Shown piece by piece: positions 1 through 11,205 of a stretch of DNA of 64,000 nt (position 1 is its first letter; every line of letters begins with the position of its first letter). The notes below the pieces were generated by a model. The model made no database searches and had not been told where the DNA came from. It worked only from the letters and a program-made list of their open reading frames with translations. The position numbers were made by a program, and so were the translations under genes. The DNA is from Amycolatopsis jejuensis (GTDB taxonomy: Bacteria > Actinomycetota > Actinomycetes > Mycobacteriales > Pseudonocardiaceae), in the NCBI RefSeq assembly GCF_000717335.1, contig NZ_JNYZ01000030.1, forward strand, positions 1-64,000. Reading direction: 5' to 3'.

Positions 1-90
1 GAGATCCGCGATGACATCCACGAAGCCTTCCTCAGCATCGCCTGCAGCATCATCTGCTGGCGCAGACTCAAGAAATACTCAATCTGTTAG
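1..90 (+). CDS. IS5-like transposase, C-terminal fragment (cut by window edge)
   Basis: The open frame from base 1 to the TAG at 88-90 encodes about 29 residues, including IHEAFLSIACSIICWRRL, a sequence typical of the extreme C-terminus of actinobacterial IS5-group (DDE) transposases. The rest of the gene lies outside the window. The element would end somewhere in 91-127, where an imperfect inverted repeat (GACCA...TGGTC, 107-131) is visible, but I cannot place the terminal repeat. Family assignment rests on recall of this short tail, so it is moderate. Confidence 0.6.
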   Translation, partial: EIRDDIHEAFLSIACSIICWRRLKKYSIC

Positions 91-127
91 GACCTCTAAG
101 CCCCGACCATGATCAACCGAGCTGTGG

Positions 128-307
128 TCAGGCATCGCGAGTCGCATCGAGAACCTCATCGCGAGAAGGTCCCGGCTCCACCCCAGACAGCGACCCCTCC
201 ACCAGCCGCCAGGCTTCCGCACTGCTCATCCGGGACGTGAGAGCAAGGGCCTGATCACGCAGGTACTCCTGCCCGGCTACCCGAGCCCGCCGCCGAATCG
301 TCGCCAT
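128..307 (-). CDS. small hypothetical protein
   Basis: A 59-residue frame starting with MATIRRRARVAGQEYL; an upstream in-frame ATG at 334 is possible but adds an unconvincing GWEDG extension. The protein is basic at the N-terminus and acidic at the C-terminus, with no recognised motif, signal peptide or membrane segment. It sits between the transposase remnant and the IclR gene, 50 bases beyond the stop of the latter and in the same direction. It may be a real small gene or a remnant; composition is coding-like but the evidence is limited. Confidence 0.4.
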   Translation of the reverse strand: MATIRRRARVAGQEYLRDQALALTSRMSSAEAWRLVEGSLSGVEPGPSRDEVLDATRDA

Positions 308-357
308 GGCGCCATCCTCCCACCCGCGGGCCAAACGGCGGCACCCCTGGTCAGAGA

Positions 358-1176
358 TCAGAAAAACCCGTCCCGAACAGCGCGCGGTGAAGCATCCCGG
401 TACCCCAGCTCCCCCGAAATCGCCGCTGCCGTTTCCAGTACCAGCGGTACCGTCTCCGTCCGCAGGCGTTCCGGTGCCAGCCGCCCGGCCGACGTCGACG
501 ACGCCAGCGCCGCCACTACCGCACCCGACCGATCGCGTACCGGGGCCGCGACCGACAGCAGGCCTTCCTCCAGTTCACCGTCCACCATGGACCAACCCTG
601 CTCGCGCACGACCGCCAGCGCCTCGCGCAGCTCGACCGGATCCGTGACCGTGCGTGCGGTGTGCGGCCGCAGCGGCCCTTCCTCCAGGAACCGCGAGACC
701 CGCTCCGGCCCGGCCCACGCCAGCAGCACGCGCCCCATCGACGTCGCGTGTGCGGACACCCGGGTACCCACCGCGACGTTGATGCTCATGATCCGGCGCA
801 CCGGCACGCGCGCCACGTACACCACGTCGTGCCCGTCCAGTTCGGCCAGTGACGCCGACTCGCCCGTCTGCTCGGCAAGCCGCAGCAAATGCGGTTGCGC
901 GAGTTCGATCATCGCCTTCGTCGCCGTGTAGTGCTGGCCGATGGTGAGCACCCGCGGGGTGAGCGACCAGCGCGTGCCCTCGTTCGCGACGTACCCCATC
1001 CGCTGCAGCGTGAGCAGCAGGCGGCGCACGGCGGGCCGCGACAAACCGGTGGCCGTGGCGAGTTCCGCGAGCGTGGGATTGGTGCGCTCCTCGTCGAACG
1101 CGAGCAGCACGGCGAACCCGCGCTCCAGGCTCTGCACGTAATCCCGTTCGTTCCCCGCCGCAGTCACGGACGTCAT
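358..1176 (-). CDS. IclR-family transcriptional regulator
   Basis: A 272-residue IclR protein, probably controlling the divergent aromatic-catabolic operon. After MTSVTAAGNERDYVQSLERGFAVL come the winged HTH (TLAELATATGLSRPAVRRLLLTLQRMGYV) and then the effector domain (ELDGHDVVYVARVPVRRIMS, GRVLLAWAGPERVSRFLEEG) with the family's usual C-terminal VAAPVRDRSGAVVAALA. I chose the ATG at 1176 because the homologous region begins there and GGGAG precedes it; a longer frame opens at 1251 but would add a basic tail of 25 residues and run into the operator region. IclR members commonly act as activators of protocatechuate or catechol genes; here the effector is probably an aromatic substrate or muconate (inference). 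Confidence 0.9.
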   Translation of the reverse strand: MTSVTAAGNERDYVQSLERGFAVLLAFDEERTNPTLAELATATGLSRPAVRRLLLTLQRMGYVANEGTRWSLTPRVLTIGQHYTATKAMIELAQPHLLRLAEQTGESASLAELDGHDVVYVARVPVRRIMSINVAVGTRVSAHATSMGRVLLAWAGPERVSRFLEEGPLRPHTARTVTDPVELREALAVVREQGWSMVDGELEEGLLSVAAPVRDRSGAVVAALASSTSAGRLAPERLRTETVPLVLETAAAISGELGYRDASPRAVRDGFF

Positions 1177-1254
1177 TCTCCCATTCACCCGCGAGTTCAC
1201 CCGCGAGCGGGACTTGACCCACGGCCGGGCGTGAGGCACCCTCGTCACCAATGA

Positions 1255-1287
1255 ACGCTAAGCGTGCAAGTTGTACGCATAGCGTAC
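1255..1287. promoter_or_regulatory. twin palindromic operator between iclR and the phenol cluster
   Basis: Two perfect inverted repeats lie in the divergent intergenic region: ACGCTAAGCGT (1255-1265, 5-1-5) and GTACGCATAGCGTAC (1273-1287, 6-3-6). They share ACGC/GCGT half sites with centres 20 bases apart, so two dimers would bind on one helix face. This is the expected arrangement for an IclR regulator controlling itself and the downstream operon. A possible -10 (TAGCGT, 1280-1285) overlaps the second site. Confidence 0.6.
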
Positions 1288-1311
1288 GCCACCCGCACGA
1301 GGAGGTGCGAG

Positions 1312-1875
1312 ATGACGGTTCCGGCCAGGGAACTCCGGGACGCATTCGGCCGGTTCGCCACCGGCGTCACCGTGGTGACCTGCAGAAACCACGACGACAC
1401 CCCGCACGGCGCGACGGTCAACGCGTTCACGGCCGTCTCGCTCGACCCGGCGCTGTGCCAGGTCACGCTCACCCGCAAGTCGAAGGCGTGCGCGTACCTC
1501 GACGGGCAGCCGTTCGCGGTCAACGTGCTGAGTGCGGGTCAGCTCGACACCGCGTGGCACTTCGCCGGCCGGCCGGCCGATCCCGGCCCGGTCTGGGCGG
1601 AGGGCCCCACCGCGCCGGTCCTCGTCGGCTCGGCCGCGGTGTACTCCTGCCGTCCGTGGCGGACCTACGACGGCGGCGACCACCTGATCGTCGTCGGCGA
1701 GGTCGAGCACGTCGACGTCACCGACGAAGCGCCACTGCTCTTCTACGCCGGCGCGTTCCGCGAGATCGGGCCGCGCGAAACCGGTATCCACTGGGGCGGC
1801 TCCCTCGACTGCCCGGAGGCGGGCTGGTTCGACGCCTCCACCGTGTTCACCCCCCTGCGCCGTCCCGCGGCCTGA
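1312..1875 (+). CDS. flavin reductase component of two-component aromatic monooxygenase
   Basis: A 187-residue flavin reductase (HpaC/PheA2-like, FMN-binding split barrel) that would reduce flavin with NAD(P)H and pass it to the oxygenase encoded next. Visible family features are LRDAFGRFATGVTVVTCRN at the start, HGATVNAFTAVSLDPALCQVTL, CAYLDGQPFAVNVL and the C-terminal GDHLIVVGEVEHV. The start at ATG 1312 is preceded by GGAGG (1301-1305); the longer in-frame start at 1264 overlaps the operator and is unlikely. First gene of the operon, 30 bases before the oxygenase gene. Confidence 0.92.
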   Translation: MTVPARELRDAFGRFATGVTVVTCRNHDDTPHGATVNAFTAVSLDPALCQVTLTRKSKACAYLDGQPFAVNVLSAGQLDTAWHFAGRPADPGPVWAEGPTAPVLVGSAAVYSCRPWRTYDGGDHLIVVGEVEHVDVTDEAPLLFYAGAFREIGPRETGIHWGGSLDCPEAGWFDASTVFTPLRRPAA

Positions 1876-1905
1876 CCGTTTTCCCTCAAGCACGAAGGAT
1901 TTCCG

Positions 1906-4321
<2,416 letters not shown>

Positions 4322-4327
4322 CCCGAA

Positions 4328-4353
4328 GGGCCCCGGCCGCCGCGCCGGGGCCC
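4328..4353 (+). terminator. GC hairpin between catA and catB
   Basis: A perfect 10-bp stem (GGGCCCCGGC / GCCGGGGCCC) with a 6-base loop just after the catA stop. There is no T-run, so it may be an mRNA-stabilising or attenuating intercistronic hairpin rather than a full terminator; it could lower catB expression relative to the upstream genes. Confidence 0.5.
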
Positions 4354-4378
4354 CTGTGGCCACTCAGAAAGGACCACC

Positions 4379-5500
4379 GTGAACGACCTGCGGATCGACC
4401 GGGTCGAGACGGTCGTGGCGGACATCCCGCTGCGCCGTCCGCACCGGTTCGCGCGTGCAGCCATGGCCGCACAGCCGGTGCTGTACGTCTTCGTCCGCAC
4501 CGCGGGCGGGGTCACCGGGACCGGCGAGGGCGTGGTACCGGCCGGACCGTGGTGGGGCGGCGAGTCGGTCGAGACCATGCAGGTGATCATCGACCGTTAC
4601 GTGGCCCCGATTCTGCTCGGCCGCCGGGTCGACGACCTGCACGCGATCCGGCGGGACATCGACGACGTCGTGGCGGCGAACCTGTTCGCCAAGGCGGCCG
4701 TGGAGGTCGCCCTGCACGACGCGTGGGCCCGCGCGCTCGGCGTGCCCGTACACACGCTGCTGGGCGGGCTCGCGCGGACATCGGTGCCGGTCACCTGGGC
4801 GCTCGGCACCGAACCCGCGCCGGTCGTCGTCGAGGAAGCGCTCGGCAAGCTCGACGCCGGGCTGCACCATTCGTTCAAGCTGAAGATGGGTGCACACGAT
4901 CCATCCGCCGATGTCGCACGGGTATGCGCGATCGCCGAGAAGCTGTCCGGAGTGGCTGGGGTGCGCGTCGATCTGAACGCGCGCTGGGACCGGCTGACCG
5001 CGCTCACCCACCTGCCGAAACTCGCCGACGCCGGGGTCGAGCTGGTCGAGCAGCCGGTGCCGGGCGACGACGTCGAGACGCTGGCCGAGCTCAACGCACG
5101 GCTGCCGATCCCGGTGATGGCCGACGAATCCCTGCGCACTCCCGCCGACGCGTTGCGGCTGGCTTCGCGGCGCGCAGCCGACGTTTTCGCGGTGAAGACC
5201 ACGAAGTGCGGCGGTCTCCAGGCGAGTATGGAGATCGCCGCAATCGGTGCTGCCGCAGGGATTCCGTCACATGGGGCGACGTCGATCGAGTCGCCGATCG
5301 GCACCGCCGCGTCACTGCAGTTCGCGTGCGCGGCGCCGGGGGTCACCTGGGGCAGTGAGCTTTTCGGGCCGTTGCTGATGGCCGAGGAAATGCTCGTCGA
5401 GCCACTGCATTACGCCGACGGCCACCTGCACGTACCGTCCGGGCCCGGGCTCGGCGTCGAGCTGGATCCGGCGCAGCTGCGTGCGTTCCGGAGGGACTGA
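4379..5500 (+). CDS. catB: muconate cycloisomerase (enolase superfamily)
   Basis: A 373-residue enolase-superfamily enzyme expected to convert cis,cis-muconate to muconolactone. An N-terminal capping domain is followed by the TIM barrel with the catalytic lysine pair in HSFKLKMGAH, the metal ligands in GVRVDLNARWD, ELVEQPVPG and PVMADESL, and the second base in VFAVKTTKCGG. The KxK-D-E-D-K pattern is that of the MLE subgroup. The start is GTG at 4379 with GAAAGGA about 6 bases upstream. Related dipeptide epimerases or substituted-muconate enzymes are alternatives, but the neighbouring catechol dioxygenase makes muconate the natural substrate. No catC (muconolactone isomerase) follows. Confidence 0.88.
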   Translation: MNDLRIDRVETVVADIPLRRPHRFARAAMAAQPVLYVFVRTAGGVTGTGEGVVPAGPWWGGESVETMQVIIDRYVAPILLGRRVDDLHAIRRDIDDVVAANLFAKAAVEVALHDAWARALGVPVHTLLGGLARTSVPVTWALGTEPAPVVVEEALGKLDAGLHHSFKLKMGAHDPSADVARVCAIAEKLSGVAGVRVDLNARWDRLTALTHLPKLADAGVELVEQPVPGDDVETLAELNARLPIPVMADESLRTPADALRLASRRAADVFAVKTTKCGGLQASMEIAAIGAAAGIPSHGATSIESPIGTAASLQFACAAPGVTWGSELFGPLLMAEEMLVEPLHYADGHLHVPSGPGLGVELDPAQLRAFRRD

Positions 5501-5501
5501 C

Positions 5502-6227
5502 ATGCCGCGATATTGGCGTGGTACCGGCGAAATCCCGTGGCACTGGGGTCGATCCGTGGTTACCCTGGGCGTATTCGACGGCCTCCACCGCGGGCACCTG
5601 CGCGTGTTGCGGCACGCCGTCGCGCTCGGCCGGGAACGCGACCTGCCGGTCGTGCTCACCACCTTCGACCCGCATCCGGCCACGATCGCCGGCCGCCCGC
5701 GCGACACCACGCCGGTCGCGACCCTCGACCAGCGCGCCGAACTCGCGCGCGACCACGGCGCGGATGCCGTGCTGGTGCTGCCGTTCTGCCCGGAGCTGGC
5801 CCGGACCCCGGCCGTCGACTTCGTCCAGGACGTCCTGGTCCGCGGCCTGCGCGCGACGGAAGTGGTGGTAGGCGGGAACTTCCGCTTCGGCCACCGCGGC
5901 GCGGGCGACGTCGAGCTGTTGCGAAAACTGGGTCCACGACACGGTTTTCGCGCGCACGGGGTGCCGTTGCTGCCGGGTTGCTCGTCAACGCGGGTACGGG
6001 AGCTGGTCGCCGCCGGTGACCTGCGCGGCGCCGCTGCCGTGCTGGGCCGGCCGCATCGGGTACACGGGTTCGCGTCCGCCGGCGTCGTCGACTCCGGTCC
6101 GGCTTTGCTCCCGCCGCCAGGCCGTTACCCGGTGCTGGCGGCCGGTCGCCGGACGGTCGCCGAAATGACCGACCGGCTGCGAGTCCGGGATCTGCCGGAG
6201 GGCCCGGTGGAGCTGGACTTCGTCTGA
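5502..6227 (+). CDS. stand-alone FAD synthetase-like (RibF nucleotidyltransferase domain only)
   Basis: A 241-residue protein matching the FMN adenylyltransferase half of bacterial RibF: VVTLGVFDGLHRGHLRVLRHAV (the GxFDGxHxGH nucleotide-binding signature), LTTFDPHPATI, VVVGGNFRFGHRGAGD and SSTRVRELVAAGDL. The riboflavin-kinase half is replaced by about 65 residues that resemble its start only loosely (HRVHGFASAGVV...PGRYPV) and lack the usual kinase signature. The ATG at 5502 follows the catB stop by one base, so it is translationally coupled to the aromatic operon. The likely job is to supply FAD for the upstream flavin-dependent hydroxylase. The C-terminus might be a degenerate kinase domain. 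Confidence 0.85.
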   Translation: MPRYWRGTGEIPWHWGRSVVTLGVFDGLHRGHLRVLRHAVALGRERDLPVVLTTFDPHPATIAGRPRDTTPVATLDQRAELARDHGADAVLVLPFCPELARTPAVDFVQDVLVRGLRATEVVVGGNFRFGHRGAGDVELLRKLGPRHGFRAHGVPLLPGCSSTRVRELVAAGDLRGAAAVLGRPHRVHGFASAGVVDSGPALLPPPGRYPVLAAGRRTVAEMTDRLRVRDLPEGPVELDFV

Positions 6228-6289
6228 TCCGGGACCCCTCCCTGGCGAGAGCGCGGACACTGTCCGCCGACCTCGCGAAGGGACCCCTC

Positions 6290-7627
6290 ATGCGCAACCC
6301 GGCCGATCCGCTCGCCGCCGCCATCGGCAACGCGTCACTCCTCGGCGTCGGCTACTTCCTGATCGGACGCCGGGTGCTCGCCGCGGTGAACCTGGTGGTC
6401 ACCGTGGCATTGGTGGTAGTGCTGACGACGGTCGCGCCGTATCGCTGGTTCGAGCTCGTGGTGCTGGGCTGGTGGGCAGTGGTCGTGATGCACGGCTGGT
6501 TCGCCGCCCGCGACCGGGTCGCCAATCGCACCCACCGCATCATCGCGCTCGTGGTAACCGTGCTCGTCTTCGCCGCCGTCGGCGTCCTGCGGTTCGATGC
6601 AGCCCGAATCGACAACGCCATCGCCGAGGCCCGGCGCGCCGGCGACTGCCCGGCAGCAACCCGAGCCGTCGACCGATTCTGGCTCGGAGACCGCACCGCG
6701 AACGCGCCGTTGGTCGCCAGCGAGAGGCCGACCGTCGAAGCCTGTCGCCGCCTGGAAACCGCGGCCGCCGAGCTCACCGCCGCACTGGACGGCCAGCCCG
6801 CGGTACCGGCGGCTTTCGCGCAGCTGCGGTCAGTCCTCCACGACCTCCCCGGTCACGAAACCATGGCCACCACCACTTTGGACGCATTCCTCCGCCGCTT
6901 GCCCACCAAGAACGCCTGCACCACCGCGTCCATCACCGACCTGCTCCCGACCAGCCCGCTCCCGGCCCGCCCCACGATCGACCGCATCGGCCCACCCGCC
7001 TACCTGGCTTGCGGCGACCGTCACCTGTCCGACCAGGACTGGCCCGGCGCGCGCACGTGGTACCAACGACTGGTCGACCGTTACCCCGCCAATCCCCTTA
7101 CGCCCAAAGCAAAAGACGGCATCACGCGCGCAACCCAGGCCCAGGAACTGGCGACCGTCCGCGACCTGATCCAGCGAGGCACCTACTGCACCACACCCGC
7201 GAAATACAGCGCCGCCCCGCCGTACGGCCCCGGCACGAACCGCGCGCTGTTCCACGGCGAAGACGAGTACACCGCGAAGTTCCCCCCGGAATGGCGCGCG
7301 CCGGACGCGGCCCAGGCAGTGCTGGTGGTATGCCTGGGCGCAGCGGAGGACGGCACGCCGGTGCGTACGTGCCCGTACGAGAACAAGACCTTCCCGGAGT
7401 TTCCTACCAACGTCACCTTCCACAAGATCGCGATCCCGCTGAAGGCGTACGAACTCCGCACCGGTGCCGCGGTGGTGGACACGAAGGTGGAGATCGGCGG
7501 GGCGAGCTGCCCGAAGGTGCTGGAGTACGAGAGTTATATCCGGGACTTCGGCCCACCGGGAGACGTCCGGGTCGCCCCGTCGGACGACGACATCCGGGCC
7601 GCGTTCACCGGGGTGGTCCAGAAGTGA
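6290..7627 (+). CDS. membrane-anchored protein of unknown function with large extracytoplasmic domain
   Basis: A 445-residue protein, not recognised by name. The first 100 residues contain about four hydrophobic segments (around residues 14-30, 32-49, 52-72 and 83-102), with a basic loop AARDRVANRTHR between the third and fourth. The rest is soluble and probably outside the cell, with several cysteines (CPAATR, CRRLE, CTTAS, CTTPAKY, CPYENKTF, CPKVL) that could form disulfides. DQDWPGARTWYQRLVDRYPANPLTPKAKDGI looks like a tetratricopeptide-type helix pair. Start ATG 6290 has AGGGA upstream. It follows the aromatic operon by 62 bases but its function is not obviously linked. Confidence 0.8.
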   Translation: MRNPADPLAAAIGNASLLGVGYFLIGRRVLAAVNLVVTVALVVVLTTVAPYRWFELVVLGWWAVVVMHGWFAARDRVANRTHRIIALVVTVLVFAAVGVLRFDAARIDNAIAEARRAGDCPAATRAVDRFWLGDRTANAPLVASERPTVEACRRLETAAAELTAALDGQPAVPAAFAQLRSVLHDLPGHETMATTTLDAFLRRLPTKNACTTASITDLLPTSPLPARPTIDRIGPPAYLACGDRHLSDQDWPGARTWYQRLVDRYPANPLTPKAKDGITRATQAQELATVRDLIQRGTYCTTPAKYSAAPPYGPGTNRALFHGEDEYTAKFPPEWRAPDAAQAVLVVCLGAAEDGTPVRTCPYENKTFPEFPTNVTFHKIAIPLKAYELRTGAAVVDTKVEIGGASCPKVLEYESYIRDFGPPGDVRVAPSDDDIRAAFTGVVQK

Positions 7628-9148
<1,521 letters not shown>

Positions 9149-9155
9149 GGCGGGT

Positions 9156-9206
9156 CCGTGAAGGGAACCATCACGGAATCTAATTCCGTGATGGTTCCCT
9201 TCACGG
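9156..9206. terminator. long perfect hairpin between convergent argG and glxA-like genes
   Basis: Two 24-base arms (9156-9179 and 9183-9206) are exact reverse complements separated by a 3-base loop (CTA). The arms contain GTGAAGGGAACCATCACGG. The structure lies between two converging stop codons and can act as a bidirectional terminator. Its length and perfect pairing are far beyond a normal intrinsic terminator and there is no T-run, suggesting a member of a dispersed palindromic repeat family. Confidence 0.75.
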
Positions 9207-9209
9207 CCC

Positions 9210-10151
9210 TCAAGCGCGCGAAAAACTGCCGCGGTAGGCGTGCGGACTCGTGCCGACCACGCGCTTGAACCGCTCCCGGAACGACGTCGGCGACCCGAAC
9301 CCGACCTCGCCCGCGATCCGGTCCACCGGATGGTCCGTGGCTTCCAGCAAATGTTGCGCCCGCCGGATCCGGGCGCGCAGCAGCCATTGCAACGGCGTCG
9401 TCCCGGTCTGCTCGCGGAAGCGGCGGTTGAGCGTGCGGGTGCTCATCCCGGCATACGCGGCGACGTCGTCCAGCGTCAGTTCCTTCACGCAGTTCTCCTC
9501 CAGCCACTCCAGCAGCGGCTCCATCTGCGACCCGCGCGGCACCGGCGGCAGGTCGTGCACGATGAACTGCGCCTGTCCGCCCTCCCGTTCCAGCGGCATC
9601 ACCGACAGCCGCGCGGCGTCCGCGGCGACGGCGGAACCGTAGTCGCGGCGGATGAGGTACAGGCAAAGGTCGAGACCCGCGGCTGCCCCGGCGGACGTGA
9701 GAAGCGCGCCGTTGTCCACGTAAAGCACCTCCGGATCGACGTCGACCTGCGGATACCGCGCGGCCAGCTGCGGAGCGGCTGCCCAATGCGTGGTCGCGCG
9801 AAGACCGTCGAGCAACCCGGTGGCGGCCAGCACGAACGCGCCGGAGCAGATCGACGCCAGCCGCGCACCCCTCGCCGCAGCGGCGCGGAGGGCGTCGAGG
9901 ACCTCGTCCGGGATGTCGTCGGCCACCGCCCGGCCGGGGATGATCACGGTGTCCGCTTCGGCCAGCGCCGCGAGCCCGTACGGCGGCTGCAAGATGAACG
10001 CTCCAGCGTCGATTTCCCTTGCCGGGCCACAGATCTGCACGCGGTACCCGGCGCTCCCGTCAGGCAGCCGCGTACGGCTGAAGACCTCGATCGGAGTCGC
10101 CAGATCGAACGGCACGACCTGGGGCAACGCGAGAACGGCCACCGTGTGCAT
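9210..10151 (-). CDS. GlxA-type AraC-family regulator (DJ-1/PfpI-like domain plus AraC HTH)
   Basis: A 313-residue regulator. Residues 1-180 form a DJ-1/PfpI-like domain (TVAVLALPQVVPFDLATPIEVFS, TVIIPG, and the nucleophile-elbow region LASICSGAFVLAATGLLDG). Residues 205-310 form the AraC HTH (LTLDDVAAYAGMSTRTLNRRFREQTGTTPLQWLLRARIRRAQHLLE, then VDRIAGEVGFGSPTSFRERFKRVVGTSPHAYR). Such proteins sense small metabolites; in Streptomyces the GlxA/AdpA class regulates development. It lies 42 bases downstream of the fur gene on the same strand and could be co-transcribed with it. No target can be read from the sequence. Confidence 0.93.
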   Translation of the reverse strand: MHTVAVLALPQVVPFDLATPIEVFSRTRLPDGSAGYRVQICGPAREIDAGAFILQPPYGLAALAEADTVIIPGRAVADDIPDEVLDALRAAAARGARLASICSGAFVLAATGLLDGLRATTHWAAAPQLAARYPQVDVDPEVLYVDNGALLTSAGAAAGLDLCLYLIRRDYGSAVAADAARLSVMPLEREGGQAQFIVHDLPPVPRGSQMEPLLEWLEENCVKELTLDDVAAYAGMSTRTLNRRFREQTGTTPLQWLLRARIRRAQHLLEATDHPVDRIAGEVGFGSPTSFRERFKRVVGTSPHAYRGSFSRA

Positions 10152-10193
10152 GGCGGAATCTTAACGTCGGCGGGTGTTCTGGCCACGCACTGG

Positions 10194-10613
10194 TCAGCCG
10201 CGTTCGCACTCCTCGCACATGCCCCACCACGTGACCTCCGCCTGGTCCACCCGGAATCCGGGCACCGGGCCGGTCTCGAGGCACGGGGCCGTGCCGACCG
10301 CGCACGGCACGTCCTGGATCCGCCCGCAGCCGCGGCAGACCAGGTGGTGGTGGTTGTCGTGCTTTTCGAGCTCGAACCGCGCGGGCGAACCGGCCGGCTC
10401 GAGCGGGCGGAGCAGGTGCGCGCCGACGAGATCGTCGAGGACGTTGTACAGCCCCTGCCGCGACAACGCCCCGACCGCACCCTCGGCGTCGAGCGCCGTC
10501 GCGATCTCCGCGGCCGTGACGTGCGGGGTGCGCGCGACCGCGGCCAGCACCGCACGCCGCTGCGGCGTGTTGCGCAACCCCTTGTCACGCAAGCGCGCCC
10601 CGAACTCGTCCAT
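10194..10613 (-). CDS. Fur-family metalloregulator (first of a divergent pair)
   Basis: A 139-residue Fur protein: winged HTH (MDEFGARLRDKGLRNTPQRRAVLAAV...ALSRQGLYNVLDDLVGAHLL) and a C-terminal dimerisation/metal domain with HDNHHHLVCRGCGRIQDVPC and MCEEC, giving the CxxC pairs of the structural zinc site. The HDNHHH cluster is the usual regulatory-metal/peroxide-sensing region of FurA/PerR-like proteins. A longer frame runs to 10709, but the ATG at 10613 sits 7 bases after a good -10 (TACCCT) and no Shine-Dalgarno is present, so a leaderless start at 10613 is preferred. Unlike mycobacterial furA, it is not next to a catalase gene. Confidence 0.92.
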   Translation of the reverse strand: MDEFGARLRDKGLRNTPQRRAVLAAVARTPHVTAAEIATALDAEGAVGALSRQGLYNVLDDLVGAHLLRPLEPAGSPARFELEKHDNHHHLVCRGCGRIQDVPCAVGTAPCLETGPVPGFRVDQAEVTWWGMCEECERG

Positions 10614-10620
10614 GGCCGTG

Positions 10621-10652
10621 AGGGTACCCGTAGAATTGACCGAGTCAATTCT
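10621..10652 (-). promoter_or_regulatory. Fur-type operator and promoter, site 1
   Basis: The palindrome AGAATTGAC-CGA-GTCAATTCT (10632-10652, 9-3-9) contains a minus-strand -35 TTGACT (10648-10643). With a 16-base spacer it is followed by -10 TACCCT (10626-10621) and then, 7 bases on, the ATG at 10613. The core TTGACCGAGTCAA is nearly identical to site 2 and, from memory, resembles the TTGACT-containing box of mycobacterial furA, so autoregulation is likely. Confidence 0.65.
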
Positions 10653-10696
10653 GACGTGCAGTGGCTCACACTCCCAGACTTGACCCGATCTTACAT

Positions 10697-10725
10697 TTGA
10701 CTGAATCAACTGTGCCGGTTACAAA
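10697..10725 (+). promoter_or_regulatory. Fur-type operator and promoter, site 2
   Basis: TTGACTGAATCAA (10697-10709) matches site 1 at 11 of 13 positions. It supplies a plus-strand -35 (TTGACT, 10697-10702), followed after 17 bases by a weak -10 (TACAAA, 10720-10725) just before the GTG start at 10732. The two sites face the two divergent fur genes, so one or both Fur proteins probably control both promoters. Confidence 0.6.
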
Positions 10726-10731
10726 GGACAG

Positions 10732-11133
10732 GTGCTCACGACCTCCGCACCACCCCCGCCCGCCGGCGCCCCGCTCGACGCGGGAGCCCGGCTCCGCCGT
10801 GCCGGTCTGCGTGTGACGACCGCCCGGCAGGTCGTCCTGGAGGTACTGGCCGACCATCCGCACGTCACGGTCGCCGAACTCCTGCCGCCGGTCCGCGCCC
10901 GGCTGCGGATGGCGTCCACGCGGGCGATCCACGACGTGCTCACCACCGGCGTCACGGCCGGTCTCGTCCACCGCTTCGACCACGTCGGCGTCGCCCAGCG
11001 CTACGAACTCGCCGGTTTCGACCACCGCCACCTGCTGTGCCGCCAATGCGGACGGCTGGAGGCGATCCCGGGCACGCCGACGTCGCCCGACGAGGCCGTG
11101 GCAGGCCTGTGCTCGCAGTGCTCCCCGGCCTAG
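10732..11133 (+). CDS. Fur-family metalloregulator (second of a divergent pair)
   Basis: A 133-residue Fur paralogue beginning with GTG at 10732 (weak AAAGGA upstream; possibly leaderless). HTH: LDAGARLRRAGLRVTTARQVVLEVLADHPHVTVAELLPPVR...STRAIHDVLTTGVTAGLVHRF. Metal domain: RYELAGFDHRHLLCRQCGRLEAIP and a terminal LCSQC, so the structural CxxC pairs are kept. The HDNHHH-type histidine cluster of the neighbour is reduced to FDHRH, suggesting a different metal or signal. About 12 N-terminal residues are Pro/Ala-rich. Fur, Zur, Nur or PerR subtype cannot be assigned. Confidence 0.9.
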   Translation: MLTTSAPPPPAGAPLDAGARLRRAGLRVTTARQVVLEVLADHPHVTVAELLPPVRARLRMASTRAIHDVLTTGVTAGLVHRFDHVGVAQRYELAGFDHRHLLCRQCGRLEAIPGTPTSPDEAVAGLCSQCSPA

Positions 11134-11155
11134 CTTGACCCGTTCCACCAGGGCA

Positions 11156-11170
11156 TTACCTCAGAGGTAA
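11156..11170. promoter_or_regulatory. palindrome upstream of hydrolase-tetR operon
   Basis: TTACCTCAGAGGTAA is a perfect 7-1-7 inverted repeat immediately upstream of the -35 of the hydrolase promoter. It could be a second operator, or a binding site for another regulator; no proof of either. Confidence 0.4.
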
Positions 11171-11199
11171 TTTACATACAGACTGCATGTATGTATCTT
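11171..11199 (+). promoter_or_regulatory. promoter with embedded TetR-type operator
   Basis: A -35 TTTACA (11171-11176), a 17-base spacer and a -10 TATCTT (11194-11199) end 6 bases before ATG 11206. The spacer is occupied by TACATACA-N7-TGTATGTA (11173-11195), a perfect 8-7-8 inverted repeat of the size bound by TetR dimers. The TetR gene lies two genes down in the same operon, so this is a strong candidate for its autoregulatory operator. Confidence 0.75.
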
Positions 11200-11205
11200 C
11201 GGCTC

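Noticed and set aside
575..1345. 256-residue minus-strand frame overlapping the iclR gene
   Set aside because: Arg/Gly/Ala-rich shadow of the IclR gene in another frame, no family motif.
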